Positions 34,101 to 47,900 of a stretch of 64,000 nt of DNA are shown here, in pieces (position 1 is the first letter of the stretch; each line of letters opens with the position of its first letter). A model generated the notes under the pieces. It was given only the letters and a program-made list of their open reading frames with translations. It ran no database searches and was not told the origin of the DNA. The translations under genes and the position numbers were made by a program. The stretch is from Gymnorhina tibicen (lineage: Eukaryota; Chordata; Aves; Passeriformes; Artamidae): NCBI GenBank assembly GCA_013399875.1, contig VXAZ01004636.1, positions 1,697,945 to 1,761,944 of the forward strand, written 5' to 3'.

Positions 34101-37100
34101 TAACTTTATCAGTTCGAGAAGAAGCAGTGAATACTTAAGTTGTGTGAAGCTGTGCAGTCAGTGGGTTACGGTTCTGAGCTGGGCCGTGGGCAGAGCCTCC
34201 GGAACTCTTACCATAATCAAGCAATCTAAAACCACCAAAAGGTCTGACTGGTTGTGTGAGCTGCTTGGTTTCCCAAAGCTTCCAAGTCACGGTCTCTCTG
34301 TTACCTCTTACATATTTTGTGAAGAGCCAAGCACATCCTAAACATGTGCGGTAAAGAAATGGAGGCTTCAGCATATCCTGGTGCTGGATCCTTCAGCTGA
34401 GTCAGCCTGTGCGTTCTTGGCAGTTGGATACCTCCCCGCCAAGGGTTGCACAGCCCTGTAGGGCCATCCTCCAAGTCACTCATGGGTTTTTCATCCACTC
34501 TGAAGGATGGACATGGTGGGAAATTTTGTGTGTGTGTTACAAAGTCTGCTGTTTGCTTTTGTTGGGCTTAATTAAAGTACAGGGAGTTTGAAATCTGTTT
34601 GTAAACATTTTCTGCTGAATATGCAGCCAAAACTGAAACAAGGTATCAGATTTTACTTTTTTGGTAATATTTCTGATTATCTGACATTTTTGAAATGTAG
34701 AGCATATAAATATTGCCTTATTTTTAAAGGTCTGTGAGGTAGGTTAAGCTCCAATCTACGTTTTCTAGTGACAAAGGAAAATGTCTTTTAAATAGAAGGA
34801 AAAAACAAGAAAAATAAAATAAAGTGAAAGTCTTAATAAGATTTAAATATTCCTTGCAAGCTAATAATAAAAACTTCATTGTCTTGTTGAATTTTTATGT
34901 CCTAAGCTATATTTGTGGTTGAAAAAGTCCACACCAGAATTAAGTTAGAAACTGATTTTTCAAAATATACTCAATGTGTAAGAATAACTATTTATCGTTT
35001 TCTTTTAGAATTTCAGAAAATTTGATTACTTGCAAATAATAAAAAAGCATTGCCAATGGTGCTGGTTGTTCAGAGTCACTTGATGGCATCTGCCTTGTGA
35101 ATTCACCAGTTCCATCTCCTTAAGGTCTTGACAGAAGGCAAGTGAAAAGTGGGGCAGGTCATCAAGCCCCTATAAAATGCACAGAGGTACAACCTGGTGG
35201 TCTTCTTGTAGTGTGAAAGTTCAAGGGAATATCCCACCCAGCAGCTGGCCAAATATGGGTACCCAGCCGCCCAGCCATGAGATGTAAGTATTTTCTTTAT
35301 CTTTGTTGTTTGCTGTGTCGCTGGCTCTGCTGACCCAGTGCACTGAAATGCACCAACTGGGGGCAGACAGCTGTAGCCAACACCGTAATTATTACAGGAC
35401 CCTGGCTTTTTTAAAACCTCTGATTTCTTTATAATGATGCCTTTTCATTTCACCTCTCCAGCTCTTTGACACCAGCCATCTCTTCTCATGTGAAAAGCTT
35501 TGGATGTTACTTACATTCCTGGTACTTGGTTGAAGAATCTTTATCTTTTTAAATATCAGTATTTGCTTACTTTTTAACTTTGCTTTTGTCAGGCAGCAGT
35601 TTGAAATGCACAGTCCAAACCTTCTCATGGGTACCCCACATCTGGGCATCTTAATAGTTCAGTTGTAGCTTTCTGCAATATAAGACAAATGATTCAGTAT
35701 TACATTTGTGTGTTTGGTTAATGATAACAGATTTAAAATTGAGGACTAGGTCTTAAACTCAGATGAGAATTAGTGTGTCGATCTTGCTACAGAATTAATG
35801 AAAATAACATTTTACTTCAGCACATTAAGCTGTGCAATAGCAAAACTATTCTGTTTTCTTTCCGCCATTTTAGCTGAAGTCCAGAAGGCTTTTTTTCCCC
35901 TAAAGCTTCTATATTTAATTTGCTTTTTCAAAATTTACTTTTGTTGGGCATTAACTTTTAGGTGCGTATATTAAAAGTAATCCTTTGGGATTTGTTTTCG
36001 TACATTAGAAATGATACATGAGGAAAGTTTTGTGACTCAGTATTTCCTTGGCAAATTTTGAAACACAGTTAGTTATCCAAGATATGTTGTACCCTTACAC
36101 TCTTCGTAGTGGAGAAGGTGTAAAAATAAGCTATTTATCATGATTCCACTGCACACTTTTAGCAGAGTAGTCCTGTGACTGGTCAGCCAGTTCTGACAAA
36201 GTTCTACCAAGTCGACTTCAAACTTTCTTATATAAACTATGATAGGATGTCCTGGAGTAAGCTCTCCTTTCTCAACTAAAAAAGAAAACCTGGTAGCTGC
36301 TGTTTTGATAACCTCTTCCTGAGAGGAGGAATTCTTGCCTGAGCATGGAAGTGGAACAGTCAGTAAAGCACCTCTGTGAGGATATCTGTATTTGCTGAGA
36401 GGAAGTGAATACTCTGAGATTACAGTCACGCTGTGAGGGTGTTGTCACACACAGGAAGGGATTTCCTTCTGTCACAAGGAAATGGAAGGAGAGGTCTACA
36501 TCCTTTGTGGCATCTTATTCTTCCACTTCACTGGCTCAAGTTATTTAGGCTTCATTTCTGCAATTGGAATCTCAGAAATGGGTCATTCCATTTAAAAAAG
36601 AAGTGAATTGAGATTTTTTAAACTTGGTTTAATTTATTATGGTAGCATGTTAACTACATCTGTCTTTCTGATCATGCCTGATTTTTTCCTGGACATACTG
36701 TGCATGTAAGAGTGACAAAAGAAAGCTGCTGGAAACTATTTAAAAAAATGTGATCCTTCAATAGGTTTATTAAATGGCAGTGGCTACAGAGACCAGAAAA
36801 CATATGATCTTAGATTCTTTCAGCTTAGGGACCAATGGCAGTGCAAACTGGTAATACAATATTAAAGAAAAACAATAATTCCCATATGCTTGCATTTTCA
36901 AAGGCAGCATGGATCTCATAGAAGGCCTCTGTGCAATTAGAGAGTGTTATAAGTGGGAACAGTAGGAATATGATTTGTGTCAATTCCTCTTCAGTTTGTT
37001 CTTTTGCTTAAGAAACAGTTCTGAAGGAGACATTTTCTCCCAAATGTGTAATGTGTTTAATATGTTTCCCTTGCTGGTACTGTGAGATTTTCCTCACAGT

Positions 37101-37259
37101 AAGCATGTAGTGCTTGGCTAAGGTTTTTATGCTTCTTTTTACAGGTGTCAAGGATGCTACATGCAAAAGAGAGTGATTAATGGATGTTACTAATCAGCTG
37201 AGGTGAAGATTAAAATGCACAATAAAATGTTACTCTTCTAGAAGAAACAAGGGAAACCA
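31131..37259. other. AT-rich intergenic region
   Basis: No exon with homology I recognise on either strand, in particular none resembling the membrane protein APH1, which lies between these genes in human. Small structures seen are a perfect 2 x 15 bp duplication (31626-31655) and perfect hairpins at 32057-32081, 32190-32208 and 33511-33532. Open frames up to 118 codons (for example 36073-36429 minus) look random. Part of the right end could belong to a longer CA12 3'UTR; AATAAA on the minus strand also occurs at 36766-36771. Confidence 0.55.
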
Positions 37260-38887
37260 AAGAAACAGCATAAAATTTATTACACAATCATGTCTTTAAA
37301 CACTTTTATTCAAAGAGTAAGTTATGTTCCAGGTAGCACACAAATGCTGCTTTTAAAGTAATTTCAGACATTTCAACGAGATGATCTTTATGTGCTTGTT
37401 TATGTGGGATAAAAATGCTGGCATATGCAGTGTACTCAGTTGTAAGATTGTGCTCCTAAATTTCATGTACAGTAAGTATTAATAAGTTATTTCTCCTCGC
37501 ACTCAAAAGCCTGCTTTTAACATCACACAGTTTTCTTGGGGATGGAAGGGGAAGAATCTAAAACACTCTCTGCTGAAACAGTCTGAATCTACCATCTTGA
37601 AAGGAGATAACACATATGATAAGAGTTTATTTCTTTAAAATCACAGGTGTGGTGGTGCTGCAATTGAATGTAAAAGGGATCTAAGTATAAAGTTCAGATT
37701 GAAATTTCCCTAGTAGTGTTTAGCAGCATTCACACCTGAAGTTATTTTAGGTGTAATTCTGTGGTCTGTCACTTCCTGTGTGCATACTGAAGTACAAGCA
37801 TTTCAGATCTACACTGTAGATGTCAGATTTAAGAGGAATTCTGTATGCATTGGGGTAGGCTGGATACACCCTGTTCTTCCTGAAGTCAATGACATTCCAC
37901 TTTGTCTGCAGTGGAATCAGGTTTATGCTTCTCACTTCCAAAAATACATAGTGAGGCTTGAGCATCTAGCTTATGAGGTTTGAAAAGATAGTTTAGATTT
38001 CTTTTTAGGAATTAGATTACTAAGAGAACTAAATCAGAAAAAACATCTGCTGTGTAATTGCAGCTGTAATATATACTGTAAAATCTATCAGGATTTCATG
38101 GTTAAATGACAAGTTTGCTTAAAAGCAGCAACAACTACTTTATCTTCACATCATTCATACACACACTATAAATAAGAGCAGGATAATAAGACATATTCTC
38201 TAATTCCAGTGACAGTCAGGGGCTGACTTCCTTAACAGATTTGTGAGGCTGTGTAATATCTGGAAAGTGAGCTGTTCCTCTAGCAGTAGTGTTTTCCCAG
38301 CACTGAGTTCCTGGGCTTGAACCCCATTAATAATCCATGTGGCTTTCATTGCATTTACACTTGTCTTTTCCTCTAATATTACAGTTCCACTGGTGAATGC
38401 TCTGGCATCATATCCTGTGCTTTTCAAAACTGTGTCGGCTGAACAACCCAGTTCAAATACTGATGTCAAATACAGTTTGCCCTTTATCTTGTTTATATTC
38501 ATGCTGCTAAAACCAATACCTTCTTGTAACAGGGAAGAGTGCTTGTAGCTTGATGAGTGTCTTCAGATTTGAATACCTATGGGAAAAGCTGTGCTAAACA
38601 AACCATAAAACTGGAGTTTAGGATTAACTGTAAAATCAATTGAAACACCCAGACTCAGTAAGCAGCAGACATGAAAAGAATGTGGTGAGGAATTCAGCTC
38701 AGGGGGATTCACTGATCATATCTCTCTGGAAAAAAAGAGAACAAGGGCTACAGAAAACTTTTGGCTCGTATGTGTTTTTAGAACTCTCTTGAGGCTTATC
38801 ATTAGCCAAGAACAAGAGATGTGTTTCACCAATCCAAAATAAATCAGTGCTATGAATGAAAAGGGGCTTTTGTGACAGAGCAGGCCA
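37260..38887 (-). other. CA12: CA12 3'UTR (extent inferred)
   Basis: Sequence downstream of the CA12 stop codon up to the paired poly(A) signals. A 100-codon minus-strand frame at 38200-38502 lies within it but has no splice connection or family resemblance that I can identify. The boundary at 37260 is a guess from the hexamers. Confidence 0.45.
37276..37310 (-). terminator. CA12: Candidate poly(A) signals of CA12
   Basis: On the minus strand AATAAA occurs at 37305-37310 and again at 37276-37281, about 1.6 kb after the CA12 stop. The pair is a plausible end of the mRNA, with cleavage near 37260. Another at 37626-37631 could give a shorter form. Confidence 0.4.
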
Positions 38888-38972
38888 TCAAATTTTGGAG
38901 ATGTCGTCTTCCTCCTTGTACATGCCTGGTTTGTAGATGACTCCTCTGTTGTCTTCACCTCCCTTTTTGCAG
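38888..38972 (-). CDS. CA12: CA12 exon 10, coding part (cytoplasmic tail)
   Basis: The acceptor TTTTAG precedes 38972 and the TGA stop is at 38888-38890. It encodes Ser322 (split) and [19 protein letters not shown] and on to ISKI. The block KKGxDNxGVIYKP is shared with human CA12; the last ~12 residues differ. Confidence 0.92.
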
Positions 38973-41900
38973 CTAAAATAAAACAAATATATTAAATAAT
39001 TGTAATGCCAGTGATGGAAAAGCACAATTAGTTACTTAAAATTGTCCATTATGCATGTATGTATGAGATTACTTTTCTCTGTACTGTCAGAAATGCAGTG
39101 CATTTATATGTGCAAATGTCACAGTAGCTTACTGTTACAAATATTTCAGGAGAACACATTTTGTATGCAAGGTCAATGCTGAATGCAAAGGGAACCAGGC
39201 TGTAGGAAAATTTGTGATCTTAGATTTTTTTCCAGGATCTGGCTTTGTTGGCAAACAGCGGCTTAATGATCTTTCGGCAGTACATATTTCTTCCTCTAAA
39301 ATGTTGTGGCCTTTGGGAGAGGTTTTCCTAAAATTCCATTCTCCTTGTTTCACTTACTGTTCTAGGAAAAAATGGAAGGATCCAAAAAGCAATTAGGAGC
39401 AGCAGTGCTAGCAAAAAGAACAAGAAAAGAACAAATGGCATTTGAGAAATAGAAAAACTGGGTAAGTCTGTTATTGACCCAGTCTGATATCACACAGGGG
39501 AAATAATGTCTACAGTAATAAAAGCAAATCATAGTTTGTAGGAAGAGATCATGTCTTAAAAAAGATCAAACCTTACCAGTATAAAAATGGTGAAAAGTTT
39601 TGGGCACACAAGCACTTCTTTGTGTCAGAGGAGAAATATGGAATTTTTTGGTGATGTGACAGCCAGACATCTTACCTTTTCTTCTTCAGTAGCCAGAAAG
39701 CTACTGCAAGAATGATGAGAACTCCCAGAATGCAGGCTATCACAACAGAAAGCACAAAACCTAGGAAAAGAGGGAAAACATGCAAAACTGTTTATATCAT
39801 TGCCTTGAGAGGAGAACGTGAGTCTCTGGTCTGTCATAACATTTGCATTCTGCATCTGCAACCTTTCTACAGCCTGGTCACACCACTTTGTGACTATGGA
39901 ATGGGGAACTTTGCGCAGGTGTTCCCTGGAATGTCCCAGTCCCACAGCTGGATGCACAGGTCACAGTGCTGTGACATCGACACATGCTGAAGTCAAAATG
40001 CCAACGTGGGGGCAATGGCATAGCAGGTCATAGCAGGAATACGATTTTTGTGCTGTAATAAATAAGAGATCATAAGCAAACCCAAAGAACTAAACCCAGG
40101 CAACCAAGGATGTTAAATTCAATGACTTTTGTTTTCTCAAACAGAACACCATTGAATGTGGACAGCTGAAGAATGATATGCTTTGCTGTTGAGAACATTG
40201 CTTAAAGGCATCAAAGAAGGTAAAAATTAATCAGGATATTAGTATGAAGAACTGAGTGATCTCTTGTTTGCAGAAAGATTTAAGGATTATCATAGTGCTG
40301 TATTTGTTAGTGACCTTCATGTACATTTTTGGCAAGGGAAGACTTTTTTATTTATTTTGGCCTCCCCAAAGATCCTGGAGGTGAGCTCCCTTTTCCTAAC
40401 TGCATTTTCTTAATTTATTTACACATTGTTTTTTATATTTTATCAAATGACTGTTTTTCTCTAACCAACATCGGAGCTCCTTCAAACTGACAAGGTTCAT
40501 GTTTTCCATCTAAATATTTTCTCTTATTAAATCAGCTGTTGATAAAACACAAATGTAAAATGTGGAGTTTAACCTTATGCCATTTGACCCATTAATTTGA
40601 AGTCCCGCTGAATGGAAGAAGCTCACGATCCATGGAATTGAAGAAGAACTGTTTTACAAAACCTGAGTTTTGTTATAGTAAAGGTGTGTCAAATGGAGAG
40701 AAAAATAAAACACCAAAGGGATAACTGTAGAAAAAGAGCTTGTAGTTTGAAGAGGAAGGGTAGGGAGCACTTCTGTCTGATGAGAGGCTCTTCTTACAAA
40801 ATTTAGTTGGGTAGTATTTCAGCATGGTACCCTAATCAAAACTAGGCATGAGTTCCTGTTTAACTCGTGGGCAGTGGGTGGTTTGAACGTCGTAACAAAT
40901 TCCAGCTGCATGTATGTGAAGCTGATTTTATTGGAATAAATTGCTGACAGACAAAATATATCATAAACACATGTGAGTTTTGCTGTGTAATCCTCAAAGA
41001 TTAGAGGCTTTTTGAAATGTGGTTCTTGTTAATAGTGAGCATGAATTTAGATACTCATTACTGGCATCAAAAATGTGGATGACTGAACACTTCAGTCATT
41101 TTCAATTTTGATGCAAAACACAGGCCAGTGGCCCCATCTTGTGGTGTCTGTGCTCAGGTGAAGGTGGCAGCTCTCAGGCTTGTCACTGATAAGGCAGAAA
41201 AGTTAGTAGGGGCCTAGGTGTGCTTAGTAGGGGCCTAGGTGTGCACAACAGGATTTCTTTTACAAATTTCTGTGGTTGCCTGACCCAGTCTTTGATTCTG
41301 TGCATGGCCTCTCCTTCCCTTCTTAATAGGTGTGCTCTGTTCCTGTTTGAGGTACAGCTGACTGCATCAGGCTGGGCAATTGCAGCAACCAGGTGTACTT
41401 CATTGGGCTTTGACAGGAGCCTTTTTTTCTTCTTTTTCTTTTTTTTTCTTTCTTTCTTTCCTTCTTTTTTTTTGCCCTTTAGGTGAGGGGCTGCACCTGT
41501 GAGGGAGCTTTTGTGACTGCAGTAAGTGGAATGTGAGATTACAGGGGCAATGAATACCTTTTTTGAAATGGGTTGAACATTTTTTCTATGGTTCACTGAT
41601 AGAGTCAATGAGCTTTTGTAATTAAATGTACTTAGACTGAATGGGGGTTTCTATTAAAGTAGCACTGAGCAATGTCTTTCATAGCCATAGAGACTGGTGC
41701 TGGGGTATGAACAGCAGGATAGGCAATAACCCCTGTAATTTAACTCTGCTAAGTCATGCCATCTTTAAAGACACATTGAAAATGCTTTTATAGCTGGTGT
41801 CCTCTCTGCGTGGGAGCCAGTCATGTGGCTTAGCAGAGGGAGAACCAAGTATTATTATTTGGTTTGGCTCTGGTTCACAGCAGCAATTTTAAGAAAGTCA

Positions 41901-44900
41901 CATCTGGGTCAAATTTTCCCCCGTAAATGAAAATAATAATGCTTACACTATTTCTGTAAAGTGTTTGGAGATTCCTGGATGAAAAGTATAGTGTCTGATT
42001 TTCAGTTACTGGGATCGTGGGTTGTAACTCTATCTTCTACTATTAAGTACTGAGTGTGATTTACAGAGAGAATATAGTCAGGTGCTGAAAGGTCAGTTTA
42101 AAAACAGATAAAACACTGCATTTCTCATTTCTGACTGACCACTCTGACTCAGCAGATCAGTGGCTCATGGGTATGGTTAGGAATTGACAATGTACCCTTG
42201 CCAAGCCTACCAGGTATTGAATTTTGATAAACAGAGGATGAGGGTAGAAAATGTCAAAGTTGGATTGCTAGGATTCCATGGTGAACCTGTCTCAATCACA
42301 AGGGAGCTGCTCACTCTGGAACTTCTGGTACTTCAGGCAGTATTTCTGCAGTGGCATTGCTATAGTAGATTGTTTGTGCAGAGATTTAAGACCCTGCAGA
42401 GGAAGCCTTAGTCTCAGAAACTTGGCAGCTGTATTGCAAATTCTGCTGGTTGAAATCATTGCACATAAGCTGACTTAAGCAGAGATTTGAAGAGGATTAC
42501 TGAAATAGCCATTCTGGACCCCTCTAGCTCTCTAGTTGGCAGCCAGTGTTTGAGACTGGAGGTTGGAGAAGAAAGTTTTAACCTCTTTGTGGTCATATAA
42601 GAATGCCATGAGGGGCATTCTTCTGGTTGGCCAATCCATAAAAGCAGAAAAGAGACTGACACACTGTAGTTTTTCCCCTCTTTCACTATTCACTCATCTT
42701 TTTGTTTACTCAAAATATTGTTTGTGCAACTAGTATCAGTTTGTATATTAATCACAGAGATGTTAAGGAATGTTGAGTTGGTAAAATTGTAATTTTCCTA
42801 CTTATTATGTTTTGAATCTAGCAACAAGAGAACTACTAGTGTAATTCTCATTTTAAGAGATCAGCCAACTTTTGGTGACAAATCTAAATCATCTCTGATT
42901 TCAGAGAAATGTTTTGCCCAGGATTTGTTTGGGCTGATCTCTAATTTTCACTTTTCTCCTCTATAGCTTTCTGTTAGAAGACACATGTTATGAAAGGGTC
43001 TGCCTGCAGAGGGGAATGGCAAGAACAGCTACTGCAGTGTGCCTGCAGGGAACTGTTTCTGCAGCGGCTGTTGTGTGAAAGTGTCCAAAACAGACAACTC
43101 CTCTGTTTTCTGTTCTTTCATCTAAACAGTGAAGAAACTGACAGGCAAAGTTGAAATGATTTGCTAACACATTTTATTAATTTGAAAATTTACTGCTTGG
43201 CTAATCTTTTTTGTGAAGTCTGCTTTTTCTTTTAGAAATCTTTTATTCTCAATTTCAAATACTGTAGTGGCTTGCCTAGATTCATCTGCCTTAAGTGTAC
43301 ATGCCAGCTTCACAGGTCCTTAAGGGTATTTGTTTGCAAGACAACAAAGAAGTTGGAACAATGCAAATATACTCAAAATGCACAAACAATATACTCAAAG
43401 GCCTTTCTGTGGGGTACAGCTCAGCTTCTCACCACAGATGCAGACTTTTGTGCAAAGCTCCCCACCAAACTTATGTGTTGTCATTGTGTAACACTGCAGA
43501 GTTACGCTTTTGGATCAGTTCTTCCTCATAAATTGGGGTTTTTTTTTTAATTTTAACACTGGATCATACAATCCAATGTTATGAATTATATCTATTTGCC
43601 AAGTTTGAATTCCTCAAGGACCTCTTCTGATTCTGTGTAATTTCCCCAAAACAGTGTCCCTGAAAGGCAAAGTTGTGACTCCCTTTAAATGTGTGGTCTG
43701 CATAAGATCAAGCCTGACATTGCTGAGAACCAGCAAATGCCGCTGGTGAGACAAGGCCATCTTAAGCACTTACACTGGCTGAAACAGCTCAGCTGTGGAG
43801 CTGTTTAGTATTTGGAGTGACAGCAGATACTTCTGCCAAGCATGACAAGGCCAATCATGTCTTCCTTCTTTTATCTCCTTGCCTTTGATCAGAAGGGTTG
43901 CAGGACTTGCCTGATACCCACTGTGGAAAAGAATTCCTACTTACCCTGGGAATACCTTATTCTTGTGCAGTTGCCCATGCACCAATGCAATACAAAAAGG
44001 AAAGGCAACAAAGTGAACTGCTGGGAAAGGAGATTGCTGTGGTTTTGTAGTGGTAGAGTGTAGCAGGATTGCCATTCCAGTACTTCACATTTACACAGAT
44101 CACTGTGCACTGTTTCTTTGCACAGAAGCATTCATGCAACTCACCTTCACGGAAGGAGATAAAAACCAGTCTTTCATGGAATTCCTGAACGTTTCTGAAG
44201 TTATCAACCATTTCCAGGGGTTCTGGGTCATCACTCTCTGTGCAATACATGGCTGTTTCCAGTGCCAGTAACTAGAAAGGGAAGCACCTGTTCAGCTCCC
44301 AGAATACAGAGAAAGCAGTGCCAGTGTGGGATCACTGGGAGTGTTTGAAATCAAAGGGGTAGTCAAAGGGAAGAGGATACATTAAGTAATAATTAAGTCT
44401 CATGTGGCCTGTGAACCTAAATACAGAATAATATGGAAACAGTGTGACATCTCCAAGTCCATACCTGTGTTTTGTTTACATCCTGATAAAACTACTCCTT
44501 ACTCTCAGCTTATCTGCCAGGAAAACTGGATAGGAGGAAACCTGGTAGACTTTTCCAGCATGCTCTCCCTGGCACAGTCTAACTCCTAAGTGGTATTAAA
44601 GGCGACTTTTTGAAAGAACTCTTTATTTTGGTAGAGACATGATCTAACAGAATAGACAAAGGTGAGAATGTATTTTCAAAATGAGGAGCATGCAGTAATT
44701 TGATCCAAGATTTTGATAATAACATTTTCCCCCTGTGTCTATAATTAAGTGAATCAGAAGATAGTGATTGTGAGTTTATAGTCTATGTAAGTGGCCACCT
44801 AAGAGCAAAAGAAGTTAATTAGATGAGCACAAAAAATGTAAGCTGGGAGAAAACCTAGGGATTTCAAGATTGATAAATAACACAACACAAGCTTTTTAGA

Positions 44901-47900
44901 AACCTTCCAACCCACTTAAGTCCATCAGAATCAAAGTAGCACTAAATACTTGGTGAATAGCATTCAGACATGGAGCCCAGACAAAATAATCTGCAGGTAA
45001 CTCACGGAAAGAGTTAGAGTAGGGAGTAAGTACATATTGAAAATAAAAATTAATCTCACTTGACTGTGATTTTTTCAAGCTGATACTGTACCAATTGCTG
45101 TGCAGTTGTCTGTCCTTTGTTCTGGCCAACTGAAAACGTGCTAACAACTAACAGAACGAGATACTGATTTATGTCAGTTCTGTGCTGTTCTTCCCACTCA
45201 AAGATTTTAGCAATGGTCACCTTTCAGTTTTACAGGAACGTGAGAGAAATCCAGGAAAGGAAAATATGTATTTACAGTTCTTTACCAGACACCAATCAGG
45301 GAAATGTGCTCTATTGGAACTTGCCTGCTCTTGAGAAATTTTAACAGGGTGTCGGAAAACTGTCCAGAGAACGCTCGGGTAGCAGGGAGGAGTTGTCAGG
45401 GATCCTTCGTAGCGATAATACTCATCCAGTCTGTCAGGAAGCAGTTCTTGAATATTGAAACCAGGGACCAGGACCTTCTGATCTAAAAAAGGGGGTTTGT
45501 GTTAAATATTGCATCATGACTACACAGGTAGTGTTTCAGTGAAGTGGATTTTCTTGTCAGTAAGTAGGATATTTTCAGTATCATATCACTAGGATAAGAA
45601 AAAAACCTTTTAGCAGAGATGATCCCAGTTTAATAAGGAGTACAGCTTTTTAAGTTTCCTATGTACAAATCTTGCCTAAGATACCAAATCAGAGTCCTCT
45701 AAGATAAACTGTGGCCATATTAACTAAAAAAGCATCATATGGAAGAAATGAGGCCCACTCGGAATCATGTGGGGCATGCTAGCCATACGCTCTTCCCAGG
45801 AATGCACTGCATTTGGAAGCCTTTCACAGTCTGTGACAGGTTTGCCTGGGATTGCTGGATTGTTTCTTCAGCCAGTTCAATCCCTCTCAGGGTGACACCT
45901 GATACTCTCAGCCATTCTCAATCTGATTTAGCCACTTACCCTTGTATTTCACGTTCCGGAAGTGCCTGAAGATCTTTTCATAGGATGGGTTGAAGGGTCC
46001 AATCTGCAATGATCACATTATCAACAGCTGTGCAAATCACCAGTCTGAGTATGAGTCTGTGCTTCTGGCCTGTCCTAAGGCAAGTGCCTCCACTGTCGAG
46101 ATATTCATGTGGCATAAGTATTTCATAACTCAAAATATTCTCTCTGTCTTCAGAGCCATGATTATGCTCCTGCTCCAGGGCTGTTAGAGCTGCTGTATCA
46201 TAATGCTGCCTTTACAACTGCAGTGCAGACCTTTTGTGTGCACATGAAAGACCCTATTGCCCTTGCCTGCTCAGAGTGCTCTGCAAATGAAGAGAAACCC
46301 TTTCCTCTGAGAGCATTGCAGGCAGAAGTTCTCAGCTGCCAGGCTTCTCAGATCATCTCCTGGTTTCCAGTCAAAGCCACATTTTTCCACCCACAAACGT
46401 TTTTTAATCTGCTGCTCCTCAAAGTCCAGGGAGGTAAAGAATGACACACTGTTGGGTACCACAGGGCCACAGGGCTACAACTCAACTATTTGGCAAGGCT
46501 ATAACTCAGCTATCACGCAAGACTATGGTTTTTCAACTGCTACCAGCAGCTTTTCAGTCTAATAATCAATGCCTTTTTAATGAATTCTTCAGAGCTGGTG
46601 CTTAGCAACTCCTTTGACAACCAGACATAGTAAACTTGTGTCCTTATATCAACTGTAATAGCCACCAGCTGTCTGAAAGCTTTTCCAAGACCTAATCTCC
46701 ATTGTTCACTAATTTGATTTTCAAACACCATTGCGTAGAAATAACCAGAATCCCAGTATTATTCCCTAGCATAATATACAATACTCCGACACTTTTCACA
46801 GCTACAACTTCCAAATGAACTGAAATTTAACACAAAATTACTATCAGAATCCTAGAGGTGCTAGGAAGTGAGCTTGGGTAGTATTAATGAGAGCTTTGTT
46901 TGCTAACTAGAACATTTTACTTTTTTGATGGAAATGTGGAAACTTGTGGTTTTGGTTTGTTATGCTGCAGAAAATCCTTACATTTAAAAATTATCTTTAC
47001 AGTTATCTTACTGAGGAGTTTTAATCCTCAAGAAAAAGGAGAATTATATGTGCATAAGCTACTATTTTATTTTTGTTTAAGATTGTTATTATCTTCATAT
47101 GTGGGACTTTAGAGAGGAAAATTGGAAAGCCGTCCTTCTGACATCTTAAAATGCCACCGAATGTACTTGTTTACTGTAATCTGTGATTCAAAGAATCTGG
47201 GAAGTTAGCAGGGAGAAGACTGTGGTTAAATCCTAATTACATGTAGTGGTCAAAGGCAGGGTTGTGCCTGCCTGTGCCTCTCTGCTGTGTTCAAACTGCT
47301 TCATGCTACAGTAGGCAGCTTTGAGTAAATGAGCTTGAAATTCACTGTTGCCTCTTGTTTGATAAAAGCTACTGGTCATTAGTTTGTAAATGAATGCAAG
47401 AATGGATTTAACATAGTTGAAGTTAATTTACTAAAAAACATGAGGAAATACTCAGAATTCCTCTTTTCTTAATATTTGCTCCTGGTTTGGTATGTGCTAG
47501 TAGAATCTGACCCTTTTTTTTGTGTGTGAAAGAGAAAAGGAAGAACCTTTATTCAGCCACTGTATTGTTAAATAATGTAGATAATTTTGTACATTAAAGG
47601 TCTCTCATAACTGAATGATTGAAAGCATATTCTAAACAAACAGAAAAAAAAAGATCCTGCGTCCTACCTCGAGGAGAACAGCCAAAACTGCCAGTCCATC
47701 TGCTTTGTCCATTGCTGCTGTTATATCTGGGTATTTCTCAGAGTTGTAATGTACAATATGCAGCTACAAAGGAGGAGATACTTTGTTACAATAACACCTG
47801 GGTCATGCTCACCTTTATGCTTCACAGCTAAAAAGGACCAGTGCAGCCACCTCAGGATAAGACAATGCAGGAGGGTTCTTCAGTGATTTCTGGGGGCAGT

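Larger units (their letters stand above)
39761..44144 (-). other. CA12: CA12 intron 8
   Basis: A 4.4 kb intron between the catalytic domain and the membrane span. In human an alternative 33-nt exon lies between the corresponding exons; I do not recognise one here. It contains a perfect 2 x 21 bp duplication (41203-41244) and a T/C microsatellite (41421-41474). Confidence 0.7.

Noticed and set aside
36073..36429. 118-codon minus-strand frame in the intergenic region
   Set aside because: Considered as a possible retroviral gag remnant or exon. No diagnostic motif is present, and frames of this size occur several times by chance in this window.
38200..38502. 100-codon minus-strand frame downstream of the CA12 stop
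   Set aside because: The residue composition looks plausible, but it resembles no family I know, lies in the inferred 3'UTR and has no splice link to CA12.
41183..41608. 141-codon minus-strand lysine-rich frame
   Set aside because: The lysine block is the complement of the T-rich microsatellite at 41421-41474; not a protein.
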